Shown: positions 27,182 through 35,739 of the stretch, one piece after another | How positions within the stretch are numbered: the stretch's first letter is position 1 | How the letters are laid out: every line of letters begins with the position of its first letter | From: Thiohalomonas sp041685045 | Lineage (GTDB): Bacteria; Pseudomonadota; Gammaproteobacteria; Thiohalomonadales; Thiohalomonadaceae | Direction of reading: 5' to 3' | Assembly (NCBI GenBank): GCA_041685045.1 | Contig: JAWLGP010000006.1 | Location: forward strand, 62,001-126,000 | Length of the DNA stretch: 64,000 nt | Made by a program: the position numbers and the translations under genes | Notes under the pieces: model-generated | What the model was told of the DNA's origin: nothing | Databases searched by the model: none | The model's input: only the letters and a program-made list of their open reading frames with translations

Positions 27182-28489
27182 ATGGAGGCTGGTCCGAAAG
27201 CGGCGCTTCGGTCGGTGGACGTCTTCGCCATCATCGTCGGTCTGGTGATTGGTGCCGGCATTTTCAAGGCACCGGCCGTGGTAGCGGCCAACAGCGCCAG
27301 CGAGCTCTGGCTGATGTTGTCATGGCTGGCCGGGGGGGTGATCTCGATCCTCGGCGCGCTGTGCTATGCGGAACTCGCTGCCGCATTCCCCAACACCGGC
27401 GGCGAATATCACTTTCTGAGCCGCGCCTACGGCCGCCCCATCGGTTTTCTGTTTGCCTGGTCCCGGTTGGTGGTGCTGCAGACCGGCTCCATCGCCTTGC
27501 TCGCCTTCGTGCTGGGCGACTACGCGGCGCAAGTCTTCCCCCTGGGCCGACATGGCGCGGCGCTGGCTGCCGCTGCTGCAGTCTTGCTGTTGACTGCGCT
27601 CAATCTGCGCGGCCTTCACGCCAGCAAGTCGGTGCAGAATGTACTCACGGTGCTCACTCTGGGTGGCCTGCTGTTGCTGGCGGTTGCCGGGCTGACGCTG
27701 CCCGCGCCAACCTCCGCAGCCGTGGCGCCACTCGGCCGGGGCGAAGGGATCTTCGGCCTGGCGATGGTCTTTGTTCTGCTCACCTACGGCGGTTGGAACG
27801 AGGCCGCCTACCTCTCCGCGGAACTGAAGGATGTGCAGCGGCGCATGTGGCAGGTCCTGGTGGCCGGTATCGGCACCATTACCGTGATCTACCTGTTGGT
27901 GAATTACACCTATCTGCAGGTGCTTGGCCTGACGGAGATGGCCGCCTCCGAGGCGGTGAGCGCGGACCTGATGCGGGAGCTGCTGGGCGAACCCGGGGCG
28001 CTGTTGATCAGCTGCATGATCATGTTGGTGGTCTTTGCCTCCATCAACGTCACCATCCTCACCGGTGCCCGCACCAACTACGCCTTGGCACGAGACTTTC
28101 CCACGTTCCGGTTTTTCGGGTACTGGTCGCGGACGGCCAATGCCCCCACCCGCGCCCTGCTGGCACAGGGCGCCATCGCCTTGCTTCTGGTTGCAGCCGG
28201 TTCGCTGAGCCGCTCGGGTTTCGAAACCATGGTGAGCTATGTCTCGCCGGTGTTCTGGCTCTTCTTCTTTCTCACCACACTGTCGCTGATCGTGCTCCGG
28301 TATCGTGAACCGGTTCGTACACGCCCGTTTCGCGTGCCGGTTTATCCCTATACGCCGCTGCTGTTCGCGACGGTCTGCCTCTACATGTTCTGGCAGAGTC
28401 TTGTTCATACCGGCTGGGGCGCCCTGCTTGGTATGGGGGTGCTCGTCGCGGGTGTTCCCTTTTGCCTCATGCGGCAGGAACGGAAGTAA
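27182..28489 (+). CDS. APC-superfamily amino acid permease
   Basis: This 435-residue integral membrane protein has about twelve hydrophobic segments. The first carries the APC signature 'IIVGLVIGAGIFKAP'; 'AELAAAFPNTGGEY' and 'TYGGWNEAAYLSAE' follow, matching the amino acid-polyamine-organocation family and placing it in the cytoplasmic membrane as a proton- or exchange-driven transporter. The substrate cannot be told from sequence. The ATG is preceded by a good GGAGG at about 27173-27177. It lies 73 bp after the giant gene on the same strand, but nothing in the sequence links the functions. The methyltransferase-like gene follows after 23 bp, so the two may be co-transcribed. Confidence 0.88.
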   Translation: MEAGPKAALRSVDVFAIIVGLVIGAGIFKAPAVVAANSASELWLMLSWLAGGVISILGALCYAELAAAFPNTGGEYHFLSRAYGRPIGFLFAWSRLVVLQTGSIALLAFVLGDYAAQVFPLGRHGAALAAAAAVLLLTALNLRGLHASKSVQNVLTVLTLGGLLLLAVAGLTLPAPTSAAVAPLGRGEGIFGLAMVFVLLTYGGWNEAAYLSAELKDVQRRMWQVLVAGIGTITVIYLLVNYTYLQVLGLTEMAASEAVSADLMRELLGEPGALLISCMIMLVVFASINVTILTGARTNYALARDFPTFRFFGYWSRTANAPTRALLAQGAIALLLVAAGSLSRSGFETMVSYVSPVFWLFFFLTTLSLIVLRYREPVRTRPFRVPVYPYTPLLFATVCLYMFWQSLVHTGWGALLGMGVLVAGVPFCLMRQERK

Positions 28490-28512
28490 GTTGGCCACTC
28501 AAGGAGGAGTGT

Positions 28513-29403
28513 ATGAGCCAAATCCGAACTCTTCTGCGCACGTTGGTGCTGGTTCCCGTCCTGGCCGTTGTGACGGCACCGCCGGTTTTCGCACAATGGT
28601 GGAAACACGGTGGGGACGTCCCCTATGTGCCGACGCCCCAGTCGGTGGTCGAAGCGATGTTGCGCCTGGCCGACGTCAGCGCGGAGGATTTGGTGTATGA
28701 CCTTGGCTCGGGTGACGGGCGCATCGTCATTACCGCCGCCGGGACGTTTGGTGCCAGAGCGGTAGGCATCGATATCGACCCGGAGCGGATCGCCGAGAGC
28801 CGGGAAAACGCCAGGAAGGCGGGGGTTCAAAATCGGGTGCGGTTCATTCAGCAGGACCTGTTCGAGGCAGACCTCGGCGAGGCGACCGTGGTCACGCTCT
28901 ATCTGCTGTCGTCCGTCAATGAGCAGCTTCGCCCCAAACTGCTGGAGGAGCTGGCGCCGGGCGTGCGGGTCGTCTCTCACGCCTTCGACATGGGCGAGTG
29001 GCAGCCCGAGCAATCGATAACCGTTGACGGCAGCGTACTCTACCTGTGGGTGGTTCCTGCCCAGGTTGCCGGACGCTGGCAGGGCATGGTGCAGGGACCC
29101 GATGGCGAGTTACCCGTCGACCTGGTGTTGCACCAGAGGTTTCAGCAGCTCGATGGCATGGCCGTGCTGAATGGTGCCCACCTGCTGTTGGAGCAGGCCG
29201 AGGTAGAGGGCCGGCAGGTGGCCATGGAGCTCACCGATGGCTTGGGGGCAGCGCAAAGGATGGTGGGGACCGTCGATGGCGACAGCATCGAGGGCAAGGT
29301 CTACGCCGCGTCCGACGGGCGCCTGCTGGGGAACTGGCAGGTCACCCGGGCCCCGATGGCAAGGCCGGAAGGCTTCCAGACGATCGACGCCGGAAGCCCC
29401 TGA
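28513..29403 (+). CDS. Exported class I SAM-dependent methyltransferase-like protein
   Basis: The ATG at 28513 follows 'AAGGAGGAGTGT', a strong ribosome site, giving 296 residues. The first 26 residues form a typical Sec signal peptide ending 'APPVFA'. A Rossmann methyltransferase domain follows: 'VYDLGSGDGRIVI' (motif I), 'GIDIDPE' (acidic end of beta 2) and 'VRFIQQDLFEADL'. The last 110 or so residues form a separate beta-rich part. Family members methylate proteins or small molecules using SAM. An N-terminal export signal is odd, because SAM is not expected in the periplasm. It could be periplasmic, a membrane-anchored cytoplasmic protein, or a domain that binds something else. It converges with the HD-GYP gene, with a 21-bp gap. 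Confidence 0.8.
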   Translation: MSQIRTLLRTLVLVPVLAVVTAPPVFAQWWKHGGDVPYVPTPQSVVEAMLRLADVSAEDLVYDLGSGDGRIVITAAGTFGARAVGIDIDPERIAESRENARKAGVQNRVRFIQQDLFEADLGEATVVTLYLLSSVNEQLRPKLLEELAPGVRVVSHAFDMGEWQPEQSITVDGSVLYLWVVPAQVAGRWQGMVQGPDGELPVDLVLHQRFQQLDGMAVLNGAHLLLEQAEVEGRQVAMELTDGLGAAQRMVGTVDGDSIEGKVYAASDGRLLGNWQVTRAPMARPEGFQTIDAGSP

Positions 29404-29424
29404 GCCTAGCGGGAAAACACGACA

Positions 29425-32148
29425 CTAGCTGAACGCAAACCCTTTTTCCCTGAACAGGCGAATACAGGCAGTGGCGGCATCGGGGTCATAGAACCGGCCC
29501 CGGTTCCGCTCAATTTCTTCAAGCGCCGCATCGACACCCAGTCCGGGCCGGTACGGCCGGTCGGAGGCCATGGCCTCGACCACATCCGCCACCGTCAGTA
29601 TGCACGCTTCCGGCATGATCGCCTCGGCCCGCAGGCCTTGCGGGTACCCGCTGCCATCCAGCCGTTCATGGTGTTGGTGGACCATGTCGGCGATCGGCCA
29701 GGGGAACTCCACATGCTTGAGGATCTCGTACCCCGCGACCGGGTGGGTCTTGATCAAGGTGAATTCGATGTCGCTCAGCCGCCCCGGCTTGCTGAGGATC
29801 TCCGCAGGGATGTTGATCTTGCCGATGTCATGGATGATGCCGGCCAGGTAAATGCCGTGCACCCGCTCCTCATCCATTCCCAGTTCGCGGGCAATCGCCG
29901 CCGCCAGTTCGGCGACACGCCGCTGATGCCCGGCGGTGTACGGGTCCCGAATTTCAATCGTGGAGGACAGCACCTGTACGGTGTTTTGCATGCTGGCCTG
30001 CAGCCGCTGCAGGTAGCGCCCCTGTGTCCGAGCCATCTCATCATGGGCCTGGCGGATGCGGAGGTTGGTGACGCCAAATGCGATATCGCCGGCCAACTCC
30101 TCAAGAAGCAGAATCTCCGTCTCGTCAAATGCATTCGGCGCACTCGAATAGAGATTCAGCGCACCGAAGGCGTGACCGCTTTCGTCCGTGAGCGGAAAGG
30201 CGATGCTGGAGGCGTAGCCCCGTGCTTCGGCCGCCTCCCGCCAGGGCGCATAGCGCGGATCACGATGGATATCGTGCATCACCTGTGGCTGACCGGTGCG
30301 AATGGCCATCCCCGTCGGTCCGCTTCCTTCCGGACTGTCGTCCCAGGTGATATGTGCCGTTTTCAGGTAATCCGCACCCTTGCCCGAAGAGGCGACGGGT
30401 CGCACACGTTTTTCCGGGTCCGACTCGGCGAACCCGACCCACGCGAGCCGATACTCGCCGACTTCGACCAGATCGCGACAGACCGACTGCAACAGCTCCT
30501 GTTCGCAGCTTGCGTGTACCAGGTCCTGGTTGCATGCGCTTAAGGTCTTGAGCGCACGGTTGCTGCGGCGGAGGGCATTTTCAACCTTGCGCAGCTCGGT
30601 CACGACCTGCACGGTGCCGAACAGTTGGCGGTTACCCGAAGGCGCATCGTAGACCCGGATCTTCTCATTGATGGTCTGTACCTTGCCGTCGCTACCGAGC
30701 AGCCGATATTCCGTCTCATAGGCGAGGCCATCATTGAAGGCGCCAGTCAGCAGCGCCTTGAGCCGCTCACGATCGCTCGCCACGACCCGTGGCAGGATGA
30801 ACCGGTAGTCCTCCCCCGCCAGCGCTTCGGGTGGAACGTCGAGGATGCGGTAGACCTCATCCGAACAGCGCAGTCGTCCGTCGGTGGAGTTCCAGTCCCA
30901 GTTGCCCAGCTGGGCGATCCGTTGTGCCTCGTTGAGGCTCTCCTGATTGTCGCGCAGGTCCTTCTCACGCAGGCGGATCGTATCGGCCATGGCGCTGATG
31001 TTGCGCCCCAGCCATCCCAGCTCGTCGTCCCGCCGGTCTTCCGGTCCGGAGCGGTAATCGCCGCGGCGGATGGCCTCGACGCGCGTGACCAGATGGCGTA
31101 CCGGATCGGTGATCGAGCGCTTCCCGATATAGGCGCCCAGTGGCAGAACGAAGAGAATGGACAAGGCCAGGACCGCCAGTACCACATCCCGGGTGTGGCG
31201 CATCTCTTCCAGAAGCGGCGCCTTGTCGATGGCCATGATGAGCAGCGCCGGCTGCGTCGATTCGGCGAGCGGCAAGCGGAATCGCTTGATCAACAGCGTT
31301 CCGGTGTCGAGGGTTGGCGCATCACCGCCTTCGTGCCAGTGCGGTGCGTCGACCTGCAATTGTGCCGTGTCGAGATGGCTGTGGGCCACGACGAGACGGG
31401 GTAGGTCAGGCGCCGCCAACACCAGATTGATCCCCGCCTCCTGATTGACGCTGGCAACAAACTCGTCGTCGAGCAACCCGCCAACCACGACCCGGCCGAC
31501 GTTGTCGACACTGCCGTCGTGCCGAGCCCGGTCAATCGGTGCGGATGCCTGGACGAACAGTGTCCCCTCGCGCAGGAGATAGCGCAGCCCGGCGGAGCCG
31601 GCGATATCACTGGCATAGACTGCACGGAGCGGCGCCGGAATATCGCCGGTGCCCGACGCTGTTGCGTCTTCGAGCATGTTGACCGCAGGCTGGCTGTCGC
31701 GATAGGTCACATAACCGGAGAGCGTCTCGCCTTCATTGGCAACGGCGAAGCTCACCAGGTCCGCATTGCGGTCGTAGAGTGCAATCAGCCGGTCACCAAT
31801 GTCGCCCTGACGGGCATGCACGTCGTGCGACAACTCGCGCGCCAGTCGCTCCTTTTCCGGATTGAAAATCAAAGGCTGATAATCGACTTGGTTCTGGTAG
31901 CGCGAGATCATACTCAGCGAAGCGATGACGCCATCGCGGGCGGCGATGCCGGCAGCATGACTCTGGGCCGAGAGTTCGATGCGCTGAAGTGCAGCGGCGA
32001 CGACTTGCCGGGCCGCGGCGAAGCGTGCCTCCGCATCCTGCTGATGTCCCCGCACGTTGAACCAGGCCAGCGAACCGCCCACCAGAAACGTGGACAGGCC
32101 CGTGGCCATTATCAGCAGCAGCAAGAGTTTGTTGCGCAGGTTCAACAT
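29425..32148 (-). CDS. Membrane sensor with HAMP, PAS, GAF and HD-GYP domains (c-di-GMP phosphodiesterase)
   Basis: This 907-residue protein has TM1 (about 8-30), a large periplasmic Cache-like sensor (about 31-315), TM2 (about 318-340), HAMP (about 340-392), PAS (about 400-525, 'QRIAQLGNWDW'), GAF (about 545-700) and HD-GYP (about 715-905). The HD-GYP domain keeps 'HQRRVAEL', 'HDIGK' and 'HHERLDGSGYP', the metal- and substrate-binding set, so it should hydrolyse c-di-GMP. The gene starts 8 bp after the stop of the periplasmic binding protein gene, so the two form one unit. The binding protein probably presents a ligand to the sensor domain, by analogy with LuxP-LuxQ; this is inference. Confidence 0.93.
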   Translation of the reverse strand: MLNLRNKLLLLLIMATGLSTFLVGGSLAWFNVRGHQQDAEARFAAARQVVAAALQRIELSAQSHAAGIAARDGVIASLSMISRYQNQVDYQPLIFNPEKERLARELSHDVHARQGDIGDRLIALYDRNADLVSFAVANEGETLSGYVTYRDSQPAVNMLEDATASGTGDIPAPLRAVYASDIAGSAGLRYLLREGTLFVQASAPIDRARHDGSVDNVGRVVVGGLLDDEFVASVNQEAGINLVLAAPDLPRLVVAHSHLDTAQLQVDAPHWHEGGDAPTLDTGTLLIKRFRLPLAESTQPALLIMAIDKAPLLEEMRHTRDVVLAVLALSILFVLPLGAYIGKRSITDPVRHLVTRVEAIRRGDYRSGPEDRRDDELGWLGRNISAMADTIRLREKDLRDNQESLNEAQRIAQLGNWDWNSTDGRLRCSDEVYRILDVPPEALAGEDYRFILPRVVASDRERLKALLTGAFNDGLAYETEYRLLGSDGKVQTINEKIRVYDAPSGNRQLFGTVQVVTELRKVENALRRSNRALKTLSACNQDLVHASCEQELLQSVCRDLVEVGEYRLAWVGFAESDPEKRVRPVASSGKGADYLKTAHITWDDSPEGSGPTGMAIRTGQPQVMHDIHRDPRYAPWREAAEARGYASSIAFPLTDESGHAFGALNLYSSAPNAFDETEILLLEELAGDIAFGVTNLRIRQAHDEMARTQGRYLQRLQASMQNTVQVLSSTIEIRDPYTAGHQRRVAELAAAIARELGMDEERVHGIYLAGIIHDIGKINIPAEILSKPGRLSDIEFTLIKTHPVAGYEILKHVEFPWPIADMVHQHHERLDGSGYPQGLRAEAIMPEACILTVADVVEAMASDRPYRPGLGVDAALEEIERNRGRFYDPDAATACIRLFREKGFAFS

Positions 32149-32156
32149 CGTCGCAT

Positions 32157-33104
32157 TTAGAAGATGGGCTCGATGGTGTCGACGTTGTCGACGGTGACCA
32201 TGGTGGAGCGGATCAGGATCTGTTTGGGGACAGGCTCGCCGCGTAGAATGCGGAGCGCGGCATCAACCCCTTCTTCGGCACAGACCGGATAGGTGAACGA
32301 GGCGGTTTGTTCACCGCGCCGAATCGCGTCACGTGCCTCACTGATGTAGTCGATGCCGACGATGATCAATGATCCCGGATCGATTCCCGCCTCGCGCAGT
32401 GCCATGCGGGCGCCGCTTGCCATGCTGTCGCTCTGTGAATAGATGGCATCGAATGCGACGCCTTCAGCCAGGACCTCTTCCACGGCCAGAATCGCATCGG
32501 CTCGCAGGTAATTGGCCGGCTTGATTGCGGCGATGGTCAATCCGGGAAAGTGCGCAATTTCGTCGAGAAAGGCCTCGGTTCGGGTCTTCGCCGTGGTTGC
32601 CGTGGCGACGCCCTGCAGCACCAGAATTCGACCTTTTCCATTCAGCCGATCGGCGATCAAGCGGGCAGCGCGTCGGGCGATGTTCTCATCGTCGGGGGTG
32701 ATGTAGGTGGTGTAGTCGTCGGAGCCGATTCGGCGGGTCAGCAGGATCACCGGCGTCCCGCTCTTGAACGCAGCCGACACCACGGGTGTCATTGCCACTT
32801 CGTCCTTGGGACTGGTGATCAACAGATCAATGTGGCGGTCGACGAGATCTTCGATGTCGCGGATCTGGCGCGCGGTGCTGCCGTGACCGTCGGTCACGGT
32901 GAACTGGATCTGCGGGTGGCGGCTGAATGCGTGCCGGAGTGCTTCGGCCTGGGCCCGACGCCAGTCGTTGGCGAGCGTATCCTGGGCGAAACCGACCGAC
33001 TGCCGGTTGGCCGGATTCGGTGTAACCGGCTCGGCGCCGGCCGCGTACACCGAACCCATACAAAGCCCAGCCAGCATGAGTGCGAGGACGCGGGTGCGCA
33101 GCAT
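32157..33104 (-). CDS. Periplasmic sugar-type substrate-binding protein (sensor partner)
   Basis: The 315-residue protein has an N-terminal signal peptide (cleavage near 'SVYAAGA') followed by a type I periplasmic-binding fold of the ribose/LacI class: 'DLLITSPKDEVAMTPVV', 'GTPVILLTRRI', 'GKGRILVLQG' and 'FDAIYSQSDSMASGA'. No ABC permease or ATPase gene is nearby. Instead the gene is immediately upstream of the HD-GYP sensor, 8 bp away. Ligand sensing rather than transport is therefore the likelier role. The ligand is unknown; a sugar or autoinducer-2-like compound is possible. Confidence 0.88.
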   Translation of the reverse strand: MLRTRVLALMLAGLCMGSVYAAGAEPVTPNPANRQSVGFAQDTLANDWRRAQAEALRHAFSRHPQIQFTVTDGHGSTARQIRDIEDLVDRHIDLLITSPKDEVAMTPVVSAAFKSGTPVILLTRRIGSDDYTTYITPDDENIARRAARLIADRLNGKGRILVLQGVATATTAKTRTEAFLDEIAHFPGLTIAAIKPANYLRADAILAVEEVLAEGVAFDAIYSQSDSMASGARMALREAGIDPGSLIIVGIDYISEARDAIRRGEQTASFTYPVCAEEGVDAALRILRGEPVPKQILIRSTMVTVDNVDTIEPIF

Positions 33105-33264
33105 GGTCGGTTGACCCCGGACAAAAAACGATCGTGCGCCTCTCGTTGCCGTGCGTCAATCGTACGACGCGGGACCCGGCGCCGACAGAAACGAGGTGCT
33201 GTTGGGACTATCGACTCATTTCGTCAACGGAAGTTCTTGGAAGTGCTTCGAATCCGGACCGACG

Positions 33265-33687
33265 TCACCACCGGAAGCGGTGTGCTCGCGGTCCGTAGGT
33301 GGTCAGCTGGCGGACCGAAAGCCTGTCGGTGAAGCAGGGTCGCCTTGGTTCGGTTGGGAGCGTGATGCTGAGGCCGGGAACCAGGTCCGAGGGCTCGAAC
33401 ACAACGGCAGGCGTACCCGTCGCGACCCGGTAGAGACTCCCGGTAACCGGCTCAGTGGGGCTTCGTCCCTCCCGCACGGCACGCCGGAAGGCCGTCCAGT
33501 GGTCACGGCTGGCGGCGCAGACGACCGGGCCGCTGTCGGAACCCACCAGCAGGACCCGTTCACCGACACGCAATGCGTCCGGCATGAAGTCATGTCCGCT
33601 GGCCGGAACCCGTTCGGGAAAGACGGCGAGCAGAGCGAACGCCAGTGCTGACCCTAAGAGAACGTGCATGCCCATGACGGCCCCCAT
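33265..33687 (-). CDS. Small exported protein of unknown function
   Basis: I do not recognise the family. From the ATG at 33687 it is 140 residues; in-frame ATGs at 33675 and 33669 and one upstream at 33717 are alternatives. A hydrophobic N-terminal run ('LLGSALAFALLAVFPE') looks like a signal peptide. The mature part is about 115 residues, with 'VGERVLLVGSDSGPVVCAAS' and 'SLYRVATGTPAVVFEPSDL', and a single conspicuous Cys. The frame can be extended upstream antisense to the aldolase, but that extension is a shadow. The gene is divergent from fba and 160 bp upstream of the binding protein/HD-GYP pair on the same strand. Confidence 0.6.
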   Translation of the reverse strand: MGAVMGMHVLLGSALAFALLAVFPERVPASGHDFMPDALRVGERVLLVGSDSGPVVCAASRDHWTAFRRAVREGRSPTEPVTGSLYRVATGTPAVVFEPSDLVPGLSITLPTEPRRPCFTDRLSVRQLTTYGPRAHRFRW

Positions 33688-33801
33688 GTGATGGACGACG
33701 GTCGATAGTCGAATCATAGGCAAACTGTCGGCGCCGTGTTTTTTGTCACCGGCGCGGGATCGGACTACGTTTCGAGCAATGGCGTAACCGGAGGTGCGAT
33801 C

Positions 33802-34884
33802 GTGAGCCCCAAGGACGAGTTGCAGTCTACCATTCAAGACCTGGTGCAGCCGGGGAAAGGTATTCTTGCCGCGGATGAGAGTACACCGACCATCACCAAG
33901 CGGTTCAAGGCGGTGGGTATTGAATCCAATGAGGAGACGCGCCGCACCTACCGGAACCTGCTGCTGAGCACACCCGGCCTCGGCGAATTCATCAGCGGTG
34001 TGATCCTCTATGAGGAAACGCTCGGGCAGCATGCCGGCGACGGCACACCGCTGCCGCGCGTCGCCACCAATAACGGCCTGGTCCCGGGCATCAAGGTGGA
34101 CAAGGGCCTGGCTGACCTGTCGAATGCACCGGGCGACAAGATCACCCAAGGTCTGGATGGACTTGCCGAACGAATCGAGGGCTACAAGGCACAGGGGGCG
34201 CGCTTTGCGAAATGGCGGGAGGTCTACCCGATCACCCCACACAACCCGACCCGCTTGGGCATCCAGGCCAATGCAGAGGTGCTCGCCCGCTATGCGGCCG
34301 TTTGCCAGGCGCAGGGTGTCGTGCCTATTGTCGAGCCGGAGGTGTTGATCGAAGGCGATCACCCGATCGAGCGCTGTGCCGAGGTGACCGAGGCGGTGCT
34401 GCACGCCGTTTTCGCGGCGCTCCACCGCCATGGCGTCGCGCCTGAACACATGCTGCTGAAGCCGAATATGGTGGTGCCTGGTAAACAGCACGCCCAGGCG
34501 GACCCCGACCAGGTCGCCGAACTGAGCGTTCATGTGCTGCGCCGTACCGTGCCGGCGGCGGTACCGAGCATCAACTTCCTGTCTGGCGGGCTGAGCCCGG
34601 AGGCAGCCACGGCCTACCTGAATGCCCTGAACGCCGCTCACTTGCCGGCAAGGCCGTGGGCATTGAGCTTCTCCTACGCCCGCGCCTTGCAGGAGCCGGT
34701 GATGGCGGCGTGGGCGGGCCAGCCGGAAAACGTGCAAGCAGCCCAGGAGGCACTGTATTGCCGTGCCCGGTTGAACGCCGCAGCCTGTAGTGGCGAATAT
34801 GACGAGGCGCTGGAGCAGGCGATGGATCTCGGTCTGCGCTACGGACAGGCACCGTTTTCGCCGCCGCCCGGACCACCCGACTGA
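33802..34884 (+). CDS. fba: Class I fructose-bisphosphate aldolase
   Basis: From the GTG at 33802, preceded by 'GGAGGTGCGATC', the protein has 360 residues, the usual length for the eukaryote-like class I (Schiff-base) aldolase. It keeps 'GILAADESTPTI', the Lys-containing 'FAKWREVYPI', the active-site Lys in 'LLKPNMV' and 'LSGGLSPEAATAYLN'. It interconverts fructose-1,6-bisphosphate with DHAP and G3P in glycolysis, gluconeogenesis or the Calvin cycle, without a metal ion. Upstream ATG codons such as that at 33736 lack a ribosome site and add unrelated residues. It is divergent from the small exported protein. A bidirectional terminator lies 225 bp beyond the stop. Confidence 0.95.
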   Translation: MSPKDELQSTIQDLVQPGKGILAADESTPTITKRFKAVGIESNEETRRTYRNLLLSTPGLGEFISGVILYEETLGQHAGDGTPLPRVATNNGLVPGIKVDKGLADLSNAPGDKITQGLDGLAERIEGYKAQGARFAKWREVYPITPHNPTRLGIQANAEVLARYAAVCQAQGVVPIVEPEVLIEGDHPIERCAEVTEAVLHAVFAALHRHGVAPEHMLLKPNMVVPGKQHAQADPDQVAELSVHVLRRTVPAAVPSINFLSGGLSPEAATAYLNALNAAHLPARPWALSFSYARALQEPVMAAWAGQPENVQAAQEALYCRARLNAAACSGEYDEALEQAMDLGLRYGQAPFSPPPGPPD

Positions 34885-35108
34885 CTACTGCGGGAGCAAC
34901 GTCGCCTGCAGACTGATCGGTACGGCTTGCAACGCCTGTGACACGGGGCAGTTTGCTTTGCGTTTTCATAGCATCAACCAACCTTTACTGAGCGCTCGAG
35001 GCGTGTCGGTTGGCCGTTGCGACCGCGTGCAAAAGGAATGGTGTGGGCGCGATGCCGGGTGGCGTCCACGAAGCGCCTGCCTCGTCGTGCCTTGCCGGAG
35101 GTAGAAAT

Positions 35109-35136
35109 GAAAAACCCCGCCGGAGCGGGGTTTTTC
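35109..35136. terminator. Bidirectional Rho-independent terminator between fba and the cold-shock gene
   Basis: A perfect CCCCGC/GCGGGG stem (35115-35120 with 35125-35130), tetraloop CGGA, is flanked by an A-run on the left and a T-run on the right, so it can work for both strands. It sits about 22 bp past the stop of the minus-strand cold-shock gene, which is probably its main client. Confidence 0.9.
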
Positions 35137-35157
35137 TGGGAACTGGTGTTGCGTTCC

Positions 35158-35361
35158 TTACTGGGCGACTACGTTGCTAGCCTGGAGACCCTTCGGGCCG
35201 TTTTCCAGGTTGAAGCTCACCTTCTGACCCTCAGCCAGGGTCTTGAAACCGGAACCCTGGATCGCGCTGAAGTGAACAAAGACGTCAGGGCCGCCATCGT
35301 CCTGGGTGATGAATCCGAAGCCCTTCGACTCGTTGAACCACTTCACGGTGCCTGTTGCCAT
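35158..35361 (-). CDS. CspA-family cold-shock protein
   Basis: The 67-residue protein is a single cold-shock (OB-fold) domain with RNP1 'KGFGFI' and RNP2 'VFVHFSAI', which bind single-stranded nucleic acid. It would act as an RNA chaperone in the cytoplasm. A TATAGT (-10-like) at 35479-35484 on the minus strand would give a 5' leader of roughly 110 nt, as is common for structured, thermosensitive csp leaders; the matching -35 is poor. The gene stops about 22 bp before a strong terminator. Which paralogue (A, C, D, E) it corresponds to cannot be said. Confidence 0.95.
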   Translation of the reverse strand: MATGTVKWFNESKGFGFITQDDGGPDVFVHFSAIQGSGFKTLAEGQKVSFNLENGPKGLQASNVVAQ

Positions 35362-35528
35362 TTCTATTACCTTTTGAAAACAAACATTTGGGTACGCTGC
35401 AGGATGGAGAGAGGGGTGCGGAAGGAACCCAGAAGGAAACGACCGATACGACCACTACTACAAACTGCAACCGTACTGACTATAGACCAATTGCGCGCGG
35501 GACGCTAGCACCGAAGAGCAGGTATTTT

Positions 35529-35546
35529 TGTAGGAAATTTCCTACA
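35529..35546. promoter_or_regulatory. Perfect 18-bp palindrome, GacA/UvrY-box-like
   Basis: TGTAGGAAATTTCCTACA is an exact inverted repeat. It matches the pattern of the GacA/UvrY/LetA upstream site, 'TGTAAG-N6-CTTACA', with one symmetric change (A to G at position 5 and its partner). It lies between the minus-strand csp promoter and a plus-strand terminator, directly upstream of a GGA-rich stretch. An operator for another regulator, or a csp control site, cannot be excluded. Confidence 0.6.
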
Positions 35547-35574
35547 GGAAAATCCGACTTCTCTTACAGACATC

Positions 35575-35690
35575 GCGTCGTTGGGACGCGCATTCTTACG
35601 ACCAAGGATTACAGAGGAAGTTCAGGGACGATAGCCAAGGAGACGGCGAGCCCGGGTTGAACACAGGACGTTCGCCGGGCTTGTTTTTTT
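35575..35690 (+). ncRNA. Putative Csr/Rsm-type (CsrA-sequestering) small RNA
   Basis: There is no credible reading frame, but GGA motifs occur at 35584, 35606, 35616, 35626, 35639 and 35666, many as AGGA or AAGGA. One is in the loop of the final hairpin, as in RsmY/RsmZ/CsrB RNAs that titrate CsrA. A hairpin CGCGTC/GACGCG (35574-35590) and a terminator (35649-35690) frame the region. A GacA-box-like palindrome lies 28 bp upstream of the marked start. The 5' end is a guess, because no convincing -10 was found. Confidence 0.5.
35649..35690 (+). terminator. Rho-independent terminator of the putative small RNA
   Basis: The AGCCCGG/CCGGGCT stem (35649-35655 with 35675-35681) has a 19-nt loop containing ACAGGA and is followed by a run of seven T. 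No protein gene ends just upstream on the plus strand, which implies a non-coding transcript stops here. Confidence 0.75.
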
Positions 35691-35739
35691 GCGTCAAAAA
35701 CCACCTAAGCCCCCGCCATTGTCTTGCCGCCTCCGGATT

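Noticed and set aside
33265..34737. 490-residue minus-strand frame spanning the aldolase
   Set aside because: The upstream 350 codons are antisense to fba; only the last 140 residues, with a signal peptide, look real and are annotated.
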